In this document: piece after piece, positions 25,634 through 33,412 of the stretch
Numbering within the stretch: position 1 is the stretch's first letter
How the letters are laid out: each line of letters starts with the position of its first letter
Assembly: GCA_029564115.1 (NCBI GenBank)
Contig: JAKQQP010000384.1
Location: forward strand, 93,911-157,910
Direction of reading: 5' to 3'
Origin: Candidatus Rifleibacteriota bacterium
GTDB lineage: Bacteria > Riflebacteria > Ozemobacteria > Ozemobacterales > Ozemobacteraceae
DNA: 64,000 bases
Made by a program: the position numbers and the translations under genes
The notes under the pieces: model-generated
Database searches by the model: none
The model's input: only the letters and a program-made list of their open reading frames with translations
Told to the model about the DNA's origin: nothing

Positions 25634-27433
25634 ATGAAAAAAATCAGATATGTTGGCGTTTTATTGCTGATTATATTTGCGACCGCAGCAGCGGCTTCGG
25701 CAAAAAACGTTTTGTCCCAGATTCTCGGAGCCTACCAAAAATATCAGGAAATCAACATGACCCTGTGGCTGGTCGGCGACGTTGGTGCCGAAAAAAGATT
25801 CGGCAAAGAGCTGCAGTTTTGGATGGGGCTGACACAAAAGCCCGAGAAAGACCCAAAAATCAACGCTTATGTCAAGAGTATTTTTAATCGCCTGTTGCCG
25901 AATTTTAATGATCGCGGCATGAAATACGACATCAGAGTCATTCGCGAAAACAGTGCCAATGCCTTTGTTATTCCTGGCGGGCATGTTTATGTTCATACGG
26001 GGCTTCTCGATCTGGTCGGTTCTGACGACGAACTTGCTGCCGTTATAAGCCATGAGCTGGCACATGCTGAGCGCCGCCATTCCCTGAGAAACTTTCGCGC
26101 TTCAACTGTGATGGTCGCTTTATTGAACAAGGCGGTCAAAAACAAGCGCGATCGTGAAACCTGGGGTGCTTTGCTCAGCTACCTGACTTTGATGAAATTT
26201 TCTCGACAACAGGAAGACGAAGCTGATGATATCGGCCAGATGCGTCTGGCAAAATCCGGTTTCAATCCTGCCGCCCAAGTGACTCTCTGGGAGAAATTTC
26301 TGAAAAAATATGGTGATAACAAAGGGCTGCAGCAGTATTTAAGCTCGCATCCGCCTTCCAGCCAGCGTGTGCAGAATGCCAGAAATAATCTGGCCAAAAT
26401 GAATGTTGCCGAAAGAAGTGTGTTTGCAAATACACGCCAGATCATGGCCATCGAAAAAGTTAATCTGGTCGATAATCACAGCTTTGAAGCGACTGCTGCT
26501 GATAACGCTCTGCCAACCGGCTGGGAGGTCTCTGAAGGAAAAGCTGAAGTGATCGAGCAGTCGGCAGTTTCGGGGCGAAAAATTATACGGATGTTGCCCG
26601 AAAAACGCAATTCTACAGCAAAGCTGTTGTCAGATTACATTGCTGTCAAAGAGAACTCAGATCTGACTTTTTCGGTTTGGGGTAAATCTGAAAACGGCGA
26701 GCAGAACGCTGCAATAGGGGTCGAGCTTTATGATGCCAATAAACGCCTGCGCAACCGCGTCTGGGCGATCAGGCCATCAGCACCGCTTGCCTCTGGCTGG
26801 CAGAAAATTGAGGGAAGGCTGGTCAACAGCCCGGAACGAAAAATTTTTGCGGCAAACAATGCTTATATGCGGCTTGTTTTGCAGACTGGGCCTTTTTCCG
26901 AGGGGAGCGTGTTTTTTGACGACCTCGATCTAAAACCTTTTGGAACTGCTGTTGCGACGAATCTGCTTCAGGGCGGCGATTTCGAACGTGCCCGAGCCGA
27001 TGGTCTGCCTGAAGGCATTCTTGGTGACAAAAGTGTGCTGAGTCTTGATTATGCGAAGTTCAACAGCGGTTATGCTTCTTTGCTTCTACAGGCTGCAAAA
27101 GAAGGTGAAGTTGGTTTTGCTTTCGCCCCATTTGCCGTGGACGCTTTTAAAAAGGATCAGCAACTGGTTTGTTCGTTTTATTTTCAAGGGGATCGTCAGC
27201 AGAAAGGTGCCGTGATCGTTGAATATCTCGATGACTCCGGAAAACCGTTGGCGCGGCGCCTGGCTCAGGTAGATTTCGAAGCGATACCTGATCGTTGGCA
27301 GGCAACTTCATTCTCTTTCAAACATGATCTGCAGGGCGACGAGGAGAAGCTGGCCAAAATGATGCGTGTCAGGGTCGCTGTTCCAATGGGTGCTGCAGCC
27401 AAAGTCTGGTTCGATACTTTCGTCATGCGTTGA
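25634..27433 (+). CDS. Exported M48-family metalloprotease with C-terminal carbohydrate-binding-like modules
   Basis: 599 residues. GGAG precedes the ATG and a signal peptide covers about residues 1-23. The M48 peptidase domain (about 40-260) has the zinc motif HELAH (140-144) and a downstream glutamate region QQEDEADDIG (about 194-203), as in BepA/LoiP-type periplasmic proteases that clear misfolded outer-membrane proteins. From about 280 to 599 there are two beta-rich modules with NHSFEA...LPTGWEVSEG and GGDFERARADGLPEG phrases typical of CBM-like jelly rolls. This extension is not found in BepA. Transcribed alone, divergently from the Mo-hydroxylase operon, and ended by a bidirectional terminator. 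Confidence 0.88.
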   Translation: MKKIRYVGVLLLIIFATAAAASAKNVLSQILGAYQKYQEINMTLWLVGDVGAEKRFGKELQFWMGLTQKPEKDPKINAYVKSIFNRLLPNFNDRGMKYDIRVIRENSANAFVIPGGHVYVHTGLLDLVGSDDELAAVISHELAHAERRHSLRNFRASTVMVALLNKAVKNKRDRETWGALLSYLTLMKFSRQQEDEADDIGQMRLAKSGFNPAAQVTLWEKFLKKYGDNKGLQQYLSSHPPSSQRVQNARNNLAKMNVAERSVFANTRQIMAIEKVNLVDNHSFEATAADNALPTGWEVSEGKAEVIEQSAVSGRKIIRMLPEKRNSTAKLLSDYIAVKENSDLTFSVWGKSENGEQNAAIGVELYDANKRLRNRVWAIRPSAPLASGWQKIEGRLVNSPERKIFAANNAYMRLVLQTGPFSEGSVFFDDLDLKPFGTAVATNLLQGGDFERARADGLPEGILGDKSVLSLDYAKFNSGYASLLLQAAKEGEVGFAFAPFAVDAFKKDQQLVCSFYFQGDRQQKGAVIVEYLDDSGKPLARRLAQVDFEAIPDRWQATSFSFKHDLQGDEEKLAKMMRVRVAVPMGAAAKVWFDTFVMR

Positions 27434-27457
27434 GATGTTTGTATAAGTTCTTGATAT

Positions 27458-27515
27458 AAAACAGGCGCTTCTGAACTTTTGTTCGTGAAGCGCCTGTTTT
27501 TGTTCTGTTTTTTTA
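27458..27515. terminator. Bidirectional terminator between convergent genes
   Basis: A 14-bp stem (AAAACAGGCGCTTC, 27458-27471, with 27487-27500), a 15-base loop and T-rich flanks on both strands. Confidence 0.85.
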
Positions 27516-27517
27516 AT

Positions 27518-28405
27518 TCAACGTCTTGCGACTTTGATCAGGTTCTTGGGGCAGACATTACCGCATTCGAGGCAGCGCAGGCATTCGGCGTTGTCTACTT
27601 CGCGCGGGACATCGAGACTGACGGGGCATTTTTTGCTGCAGGCTCCGCATTCTATGCAGTTGACCTTGTCGAATTCGATTCTGGCAAGACTTACCCGGTT
27701 GAATGGCCCGTAGAATGCTCCCAGCGGGCAAACCCAGCGGCAGAATGGCCGGCGAAAAAAGACGGCCATTACAAGCAGGGCGGCCAGACAGAAGGCTTTC
27801 CAGGTGAACAGCCAGCTGAGTTGGCTGCGCAGGCCGGGCTGCAACCATGCAAGGGGCAGGCCGCCTTCGAGGGTGCCGGCCGGGCATATGAATTTGCAGA
27901 AGGTAGGCTCTCCGCCGTCGAATTCATCGAGCCAGAAGGCCGGCAGCAGAAATACAAAGACGACAAGAATCAGATATTTCAGATATCTGAGAATTTTAGG
28001 GCCAGCGAATTTTGGCGAGGGGATCTTGTGCAGTAGTTCCTGGAACCAGCCGAACGGGCAAACCCAGCCACAGGCTGCTCGGCCGACTATCCCGCCAACC
28101 AGAGCCAGAAAGCCTATGACCAGAAGCGGCAGAGAAGTCGCTATGGCTGACAGCCTGGCACCGATGGTGTGCAGAGCTGTCAGGTCTAGCCCGCCTGCCC
28201 CGGCGACCGTTACCTGCATCGCGCCGATCGGGCACGAGAAGAGAGCTGCCGGGCAGCTGTAGCAGTTCAAAGTCGGCACGCATATGTGTTTGAGAGTGCC
28301 GGTATAGATCGAGCCGGTTTTCAGCCCGGTGAGATAGGCGTTTGTTCCGATGGTTGCAGTGAGCTGCGACCAGAATCTGATGTTTTTTAACCCAGGCCTA
28401 TGCAT
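27518..28405 (-). CDS. Membrane polyferredoxin (NapH/CcoG-like 4Fe-4S protein)
   Basis: 295 residues from the ATG at 28405; a GTG at 28414 in the same frame is possible. Several membrane helices (LSAIATSLPLLVIGFLALVG and others) alternate with CxxxCP motifs (CGWVCPFG, CRWVCPLG). The C-terminus has two 4Fe-4S clusters: CIECGACSKKCP and CLRCLECGNVCP. A further CYSCPAALFSCPIGA lies near the N-terminus. This is the NapH/NosR/polyferredoxin group that moves electrons across or along the membrane. It overlaps the end of the 53-residue CXXC peptide gene, so the two are probably translationally coupled and may form one redox unit. Confidence 0.9.
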   Translation of the reverse strand: MHRPGLKNIRFWSQLTATIGTNAYLTGLKTGSIYTGTLKHICVPTLNCYSCPAALFSCPIGAMQVTVAGAGGLDLTALHTIGARLSAIATSLPLLVIGFLALVGGIVGRAACGWVCPFGWFQELLHKIPSPKFAGPKILRYLKYLILVVFVFLLPAFWLDEFDGGEPTFCKFICPAGTLEGGLPLAWLQPGLRSQLSWLFTWKAFCLAALLVMAVFFRRPFCRWVCPLGAFYGPFNRVSLARIEFDKVNCIECGACSKKCPVSLDVPREVDNAECLRCLECGNVCPKNLIKVARR

Positions 28406-28548
28406 TGTGTGCACACCAGTATTGCTTTCTGGAAATAGCTGCGATGTTCGCCGTTGTTGTAACCAATAAAGACAAGAATGAGAGCCAACAACAGGACAAT
28501 CAGAGTCGTGATGGGCAATTTTCTCTCATTTTGGGGGCTTGAATTCAT
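28387..28548 (-). CDS. Small CD1871A-like membrane peptide with CXXC motif
   Basis: 53 residues. It has one membrane helix (about 14-29, TLIVLLLALILVFIGY), then GEHRSYFQKAILVCTQCIGLG at the end. The C-x2-C-I-G-(I/L)-G ending after a helix and a short GE-containing loop matches the CD1871A family of CXXC peptides found in anaerobes next to 4Fe-4S membrane proteins, as here. The ATG overlaps the alkaline phosphatase stop (ATGA) and the 3' end overlaps the polyferredoxin start. The cysteines may bind metal or act as a thiol relay; no member function is known to me. Confidence 0.85.
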   Translation of the reverse strand: MNSSPQNERKLPITTLIVLLLALILVFIGYNNGEHRSYFQKAILVCTQCIGLG

Positions 28549-29639
28549 TTGGCCAGCTCGATCAACTTCTGCCCGATTTCGTCGATACTCTGCATGCCCG
28601 AAAATTTTTCGGCACCTGGGCCATAAGAAAATATCGGAACCATGAGAGCGGTGTGATTGTCTGATGAAAAGGCTGGTTTGACCACACGGTCATTCTCGAC
28701 TGACTTCATCGGGAGGGTAAGGCCGCCGGTTTCATGGTCGGCAGTGACGACTACCAGTGTGTTGCCGTCATTTTCGGCGAAGTCGAGACTGGTTTTGACC
28801 GCGGTATCGAAATCGGCAACTTCGTCTATTATGCGTGGCATATCGTTGGCGTGCGCTGCCAGGTCGATTTGTGAGCCTTCAACCATTAAAACAAAGCCAT
28901 TCTTGTTGAGACTGAGGCTTTCGATTGCTTTTTGGGTCAGTTCGCCGAGAGTGTAATCACGTTTGGAAGCGTGCGGCAGATGCCCGGATGAAAGAATCGC
29001 AGTAAATTGAGGCATTGCTTTCATTCGGCGCAAGGTGGTTATGTTGAACACCACTGGCATTTTCTCGCGCAGCATATTGAGAATGTGTTTTTCATCTTTG
29101 CGCCGGCTTCCGGGGGTTGAAGCGGGGTAATAGTTGCTGAGACCGCCGCCGATCATGATATCGAGACCAGAATTGATCTGCTGCTCGGTGATGATATCAT
29201 AGTGATACCTGGCCTTGTGGTGCGCCGAAAAGGCAGCTGGTGTGGCGTGGGGCAGAATGCTGGTTACGGTGACTCCGGTAGCTTTTCCTGCTTCGCGGGC
29301 GTATTCCATGAGGTTTTTCAACGGAGTTCCGTCGGGAGTCTGCCCGACTACATCATTATTGGTTTTGTGACCAGTAGCCAGGGCTGTGCCTGCGGCGGCA
29401 GAGTCTGTGACGTGGTCGTTGGCAGAGCCGGTCATGTGCATCCCCATGATTTTGAAACGCTCGAGATTCAGAGCGCCTTTTTCGATGCGGGTTGCTGTAA
29501 TGTGGCCGATCCCCATGCCGTCGCCGATCAAAAAGATGATGTTTCTGGGTTTTGTCTCGTTCTGTGCGAAAACTGCCGCTGAAAATAAAATTACGAACAG
29601 CAGGCAGAGGTTGATGGTGCGATTGAATTGTCGAGTCAT
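28545..29639 (-). CDS. Alkaline phosphatase, exported
   Basis: 364 residues with a signal peptide (about 1-25, LCLLFVILFSAAVFA). It is a PhoA-type metal-dependent phosphomonoesterase acting outside the inner membrane. Family marks are FLIGDGMG (metal-binding Asp), DSAAAGTALATG with the nucleophile Ser at about residue 79, MVEGSQIDLAAHAND and the zinc-binding VVTADHETGG. AAGGAAG lies upstream of the ATG. It is the first of three overlapping genes, followed by the CXXC peptide and the polyferredoxin. Coupling a phosphatase to redox proteins is unusual. Confidence 0.95.
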   Translation of the reverse strand: MTRQFNRTINLCLLFVILFSAAVFAQNETKPRNIIFLIGDGMGIGHITATRIEKGALNLERFKIMGMHMTGSANDHVTDSAAAGTALATGHKTNNDVVGQTPDGTPLKNLMEYAREAGKATGVTVTSILPHATPAAFSAHHKARYHYDIITEQQINSGLDIMIGGGLSNYYPASTPGSRRKDEKHILNMLREKMPVVFNITTLRRMKAMPQFTAILSSGHLPHASKRDYTLGELTQKAIESLSLNKNGFVLMVEGSQIDLAAHANDMPRIIDEVADFDTAVKTSLDFAENDGNTLVVVTADHETGGLTLPMKSVENDRVVKPAFSSDNHTALMVPIFSYGPGAEKFSGMQSIDEIGQKLIELAK

Positions 29640-29855
29640 GTTGCTTCCTTTCAGTTTCTATATGAAAAAATTTAACCTAAACAGCATGGCAAGGCAAGTA
29701 ACAAATACCGCTGGCATGACAATTTTCAGCCTTTTCTATCGTTGCCGCCCGAAATTGCCAGATAGTTGTCTATAAACTAAGAGACAGGTTTTGCCGATAG
29801 GTTGAGGGTCGTTGTCATAAGACGGCGGCTAATTCAATTTGACGGAGGGTTATAG

Positions 29856-30137
29856 ATGGGCGTATTGATCCCGTTATTCAAAACCCGTGAGCCAGAAGGC
29901 GATCTGCAGCTTAACAACGAAGAGAGGCTGCGGTTGAAACTCATACAAAATTCTATCGAAGCTTTGAGACGTGAAGAAAAAGTGGTCGAAAGCGAGATTT
30001 CTGAGAAATGTCGCGAAGAGATCGACCGCCTGAATGTCATAGACCGAAAACTCAGAGATTTAGAGCTCGAACTCGAAGAACTCTGCAGAAACAGCCGTCG
30101 CGGGCCGTGGCCCGGGATCGCCGACAGGAGCAGCTGA
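29856..30137 (+). CDS. Small coiled-coil protein of unknown function
   Basis: 93 residues. GGAGGG lies about six bases before the ATG. Residues 20-80 are a strongly charged coiled coil (RLRLKLIQNSIEALRREEKV, then LRDLELELEEL). There is no signal peptide or membrane helix. The stop overlaps the start of the next small gene by one base (TGATG), and both end at one terminator, so they form a two-gene unit. No family recognised. Confidence 0.75.
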   Translation: MGVLIPLFKTREPEGDLQLNNEERLRLKLIQNSIEALRREEKVVESEISEKCREEIDRLNVIDRKLRDLELELEELCRNSRRGPWPGIADRSS

Positions 30138-30328
30138 TGTTAAAACATTCAATGTTCTCAAATTCTTATCTGAACTATCGTAACAACTCGACGGGCAAAA
30201 ATTTGCCCGAAGCAAAGTTTGAGGGTTCGCTTGCTGTTTTGCCAAAACGGCATGAGGGTAAAGCGCTCGTAATTTGCCGCAAAACCTCAAGAACGTGGTG
30301 GGAAAGCGGCTGGCAGTTCAATCGTTGA
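30137..30328 (+). CDS. Small basic protein of unknown function
   Basis: 63 residues, starting MLKHSMFSNSYLNYRNNST. CAGGAG lies six bases before the ATG, which shares one base with the previous stop. It is basic and soluble-looking, ending RKTSRTWWESGWQFNR with three Trp. The overlap, the ribosome site and a terminator 17 bases downstream support it as real. Partner of the coiled-coil protein by context; function unknown. Confidence 0.65.
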   Translation: MLKHSMFSNSYLNYRNNSTGKNLPEAKFEGSLAVLPKRHEGKALVICRKTSRTWWESGWQFNR

Positions 30329-30344
30329 CTTGAATTCGTTTGAG

Positions 30345-30386
30345 CCGGGCAAAAGTTTTAACAGCTTTTGCCCGGTTTTGCTGTTT
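30345..30386 (+). terminator. Terminator after the two small genes
   Basis: CCGGGCAAAAG (30345-30355) pairs with CTTTTGCCCGG (30365-30375) and is followed by TTTTGCTGTTT. It overlaps the 3' end of the convergent glycosyltransferase gene. Confidence 0.8.
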
Positions 30387-31485
30387 CGGCAAATATTCTG
30401 GCGTGTTCCTGCATTGATTTTTCCCAGGTGAATAACGATGCCCGCTCAACCAGCTTTTTTTTGATCTGTTGCCGGTCGAGTTCAACCGCCTTTCGCATGG
30501 CTTCGGCAAGTGACTTTGCATTGAAAGGCTCGGCATAAATGCCGGTTTCGCCACATATTTCCGGCATTGGCCCGGTATTCATGGCGACGACCGGGCAGCC
30601 ACAGGCCATGGCTTCGAGCAGAATGATCGATGAAGATTCACACCAGGAAGGCGAAACCATGGCGGTTGCGTGAGAATACCACTGCGGCAGCTCATCATAG
30701 GGAATCGCATCGAGAAAGGTTATTCGCTCTGTAAGGTTCAGTTCAATGATGCGCTGGCTGACTTTTCGTGCATGACCGCTGTCGAAGGTTCTGCCTGCGA
30801 CAAAAAGCCGGGGTAGTTCTGGGTCGATATGCATCGCTTCTACCAGGTATTCAAGCCCTTTGTATACATACAGACTCGAGACAAACAGCAGGTAAGGGGC
30901 CTCGCCGCAGCTGGCTGGTTTTTTAAATGATCCACAAAACGCTGGGTCGAGGCCGTGGTATGCGACTTCGGGTCGTGTTTGCGGAACCCATTTCTGCAGC
31001 AGTTTCACTGAATCGTTGGAGAGAGCGATAACAGCGTGGCTTTTTCTGGCTGCAAAAAGGGTCAGCTTCTGCAGCAGCAGCATTTGCAAAAATTTGGGAG
31101 CTGGTTCGTATTTTTTTAGAAGGTAAAGAACTTTCGGCGTCAGTGGCGCAACGTTTTGAAGCATTACCGCAACTGGGATGCCCGGATTTCTGAAGGGGAT
31201 TATGTTGGCGACGCAGTAGAGCAGGTCGGCTTTCCAGCTGTGGCAAAGGTCTATCAACGCCGTGTTTTCCCAGAGGAATCTTTTGAAGACATTACCGGAA
31301 GCTTCAGGAATCGTTTTTAATTCAAGGTTGGGGTGTTGTGAAATTTCGATTGGCAGTTTGATGTCTGGGATTACCGCCAGAAACTGGTCGTCAGGGCATA
31401 TTGCAGGAAGAATCCGCAGCAGGTTGATCAGATAGGAAACCCCGCCGCCGGCTCTGGCTGAAACTGCGTTTATAAGTATTCGCAT
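30358..31485 (-). CDS. Glycosyltransferase family 4 protein
   Basis: 375 residues with two Rossmann domains of the GT-B fold. The N-terminus MRILINAVSARAGGGVSYL carries the glycine-rich GT4 loop; the donor domain has LLFVSSLYVYKGLEYLVEA and the E-x7-E pattern in PSWCESSSIILLEAMACGCP. It would transfer a nucleotide sugar to a lipid or glycan acceptor at the inner membrane. The start is fixed by homology, but there is no Shine-Dalgarno site and a TATAAT ends only seven bases upstream, so the mRNA may be leaderless. Single-gene unit. Confidence 0.9.
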   Translation of the reverse strand: MRILINAVSARAGGGVSYLINLLRILPAICPDDQFLAVIPDIKLPIEISQHPNLELKTIPEASGNVFKRFLWENTALIDLCHSWKADLLYCVANIIPFRNPGIPVAVMLQNVAPLTPKVLYLLKKYEPAPKFLQMLLLQKLTLFAARKSHAVIALSNDSVKLLQKWVPQTRPEVAYHGLDPAFCGSFKKPASCGEAPYLLFVSSLYVYKGLEYLVEAMHIDPELPRLFVAGRTFDSGHARKVSQRIIELNLTERITFLDAIPYDELPQWYSHATAMVSPSWCESSSIILLEAMACGCPVVAMNTGPMPEICGETGIYAEPFNAKSLAEAMRKAVELDRQQIKKKLVERASLFTWEKSMQEHARIFAETAKPGKSC

Positions 31486-31492
31486 GCTTTGG

Positions 31493-31522
31493 ATTATAGC
31501 CTTTTGATTGAAGTTACTGCAA
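31493..31522 (-). promoter_or_regulatory. Promoter placing the start site at the glycosyltransferase ATG
   Basis: Minus strand TTGCAG (31517-31522), 18-base spacer, TATAAT (31493-31498). The usual start distance falls on or next to the ATG at 31485. Confidence 0.55.
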
Positions 31523-31556
31523 ATAAAACAGGCCGCCCCGCAATGTGGGCGGCCTG
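31517..31556 (-). terminator. Terminator of the HExxH protein gene
   Basis: CAGGCCGCCC (31529-31538) pairs with GGGCGGCCTG (31547-31556). On the minus strand the stem is followed by TTTTATTTG. Confidence 0.85.
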
Positions 31557-31570
31557 CCTGGAAATGGCTG

Positions 31571-33346
31571 TTATCTGGCCATCTTGGCGATATCTTCGGG
31601 CCACAGAGCCAGTGACTGTTCTTTATACTGGGCTATGGCATCGGCTTTCGAGTGATCATAAGGAGTCAGGTTAAGAACAGCGTTGTATTTGGCAAAGCGT
31701 TCGTCGCCAACAACGCTTTTGATGATCGAAACCGGGTTGCCTTTGAAAAAGTGCTTTTCTTCGCGGGCTTTTACCAGTTTGGCAGCATCAGCTTCGGCAA
31801 AACCGATCATTCTGAACATTTCGACAGTGGCCGTATTCAGGTCGAGTCTGAATTCATAGAACTTGTCTTTTTTGCCGAAAGACTTCGCCATGACTCTTTT
31901 GGCCTTGCTTGTTTCTTTCTGCATCTGGGTCAGGTTGATCTTGCCGGCGAACCACATCTGCGGCCCGACATTGGCGAAGATTTTGTCAGTTTTCATCGCT
32001 TCGGCAAACAGCCCTTCGGTATATGCTTTATACTGGCTTCTGGCTTTGTCGAAGTCGGCTTTGCTGATTTTCTTCTGGGTGTAGGCAACCTTGAATTCAT
32101 AGAAGTTTTTATAGCTTTCTGCAGCGTTCTCGTGCATGGTCACATAATGTGAGTTTTCGAGCAGAATGCGATAAACGACTTTTTTATCTTCGGGGAAAAG
32201 CTTCACGTAATTCTGCACGAACTCCATGAAGTTCATTGGTGCTGTCAGCATGGTGTTAATACATTTTTCGAACGGCGCATTGATTGCCCTGCTGGTGAGA
32301 ATGTCGTAGAAATGGCCGGCAATAACGCCTTCGGTAGACACAAGCTGCAGACCGTTTTTAAGAATGCCGGTTTTTTTGCCGACATTGCTGGCCCACACGT
32401 AGCGGTCGCGGCGAATGGGGTCCTGGCGGGCATAAAGAAATTCGGAGATATTGTATTTGGTGCGGTCTTTTTCAGCCAGTTTGGGGTTCGACGGGCCATA
32501 TACCGCTTCGAATGCTTCTGCCCAGCCTTCAACATAGGCAAGGCCGACGTCGGTGATGATTGGAGCATCATGACCGTTCGAAGAGGTTCTCTGAATTTTC
32601 TGGAAAAGTTTGCCATACATGTCGAACATGATGGCATGAGCGTTTTCGTGAGCCACTACAAGGTCGAGAGTGTCGTTATTGAGGGCGTTGTTTACTGAGA
32701 AGAGAGTTTCGCCATCTGCTTCGATGTCGAGAATGCAGATCATTGAAGTTTCAATGCCAAGGCGTTTACCGGTCTTGTTTTCGACCATCTCTGCGCCCAT
32801 CGGTATCATGCAGGGGCCTGGTGAAGGCATGAACGACGGCAGAGGTGACTTGGCCATCACGACCATCGGCGAACCAACAGACTGCGAAAGAAAATTGAGG
32901 ACGTTCTTTTTCTGTTCGGCGTTCAGATTATCAGCTTTGTTGATCGCGTCTTTGAGAACCTGAAAGCGTATCTGACGGGCAGTTCTTCTGAGTTTAAGAG
33001 AATCTTTCATCTCTTTGCTGTCTGTCAGATAGGGCAGAACGGTTTTTTTATGGTAACTCTTTGCATCGGCGGGTGTTACCTGCATTGCATCTGCAGCAAG
33101 GCTGAAAACCAGGAAACCGGTATCATCTATCTTGACCTGCTTGGGTATGTTCAGAGTTTTTCCGATGAACCCTCCGATGATGTTATTTTTGCCCACAGTC
33201 ACCGGATCCATTATTACCAGTGCGCCATCGATGGGGTTCTGGTCGCCGGAAATCGCCGTTACCGGCGGTCGAGCCGAAGCGGCACCGCTAAACAGCGTGG
33301 CGGCGGTGAAAAGAACAACAAAAACTTTTTTCAGGCGAAACTTCAT
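31571..33346 (-). CDS. Exported HExxH (gluzincin-like) protein with C-terminal helix-hairpin-helix segment
   Basis: 591 residues. AGGAGGG and a strong promoter precede it, and a signal peptide covers about residues 1-25. The middle holds a metalloprotease-like motif, VVAHENAHAIM (His233, Glu234, His237), followed about 36 residues later by VEGWAEAFE, which could supply the third zinc ligand as in gluzincins. Near the C-terminus (about 500-560) DLNTATVEMFRMIGFAEADA followed by AKLVKAREEKHFF matches the LNTA-type helix-hairpin-helix of ComEA. That fold usually binds DNA but here sits in an exported protein. Overall family not recognised; peptidase activity is inferred from the motif only. Confidence 0.75.
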   Translation of the reverse strand: MKFRLKKVFVVLFTAATLFSGAASARPPVTAISGDQNPIDGALVIMDPVTVGKNNIIGGFIGKTLNIPKQVKIDDTGFLVFSLAADAMQVTPADAKSYHKKTVLPYLTDSKEMKDSLKLRRTARQIRFQVLKDAINKADNLNAEQKKNVLNFLSQSVGSPMVVMAKSPLPSFMPSPGPCMIPMGAEMVENKTGKRLGIETSMICILDIEADGETLFSVNNALNNDTLDLVVAHENAHAIMFDMYGKLFQKIQRTSSNGHDAPIITDVGLAYVEGWAEAFEAVYGPSNPKLAEKDRTKYNISEFLYARQDPIRRDRYVWASNVGKKTGILKNGLQLVSTEGVIAGHFYDILTSRAINAPFEKCINTMLTAPMNFMEFVQNYVKLFPEDKKVVYRILLENSHYVTMHENAAESYKNFYEFKVAYTQKKISKADFDKARSQYKAYTEGLFAEAMKTDKIFANVGPQMWFAGKINLTQMQKETSKAKRVMAKSFGKKDKFYEFRLDLNTATVEMFRMIGFAEADAAKLVKAREEKHFFKGNPVSIIKSVVGDERFAKYNAVLNLTPYDHSKADAIAQYKEQSLALWPEDIAKMAR

Positions 33347-33376
33347 TGGCTGCCCTCCTGCATTTTCATCCTGTTA

Positions 33377-33405
33377 ATTGTAATGGTCAAAAGGATATTC
33401 GTCAA
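33377..33405 (-). promoter_or_regulatory. Promoter of the HExxH protein gene
   Basis: Minus strand TTGACG (33400-33405), 17-base spacer, TACAAT (33377-33382), about 30 bases before the start codon. Confidence 0.7.
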
Positions 33406-33412
33406 CGGTACA

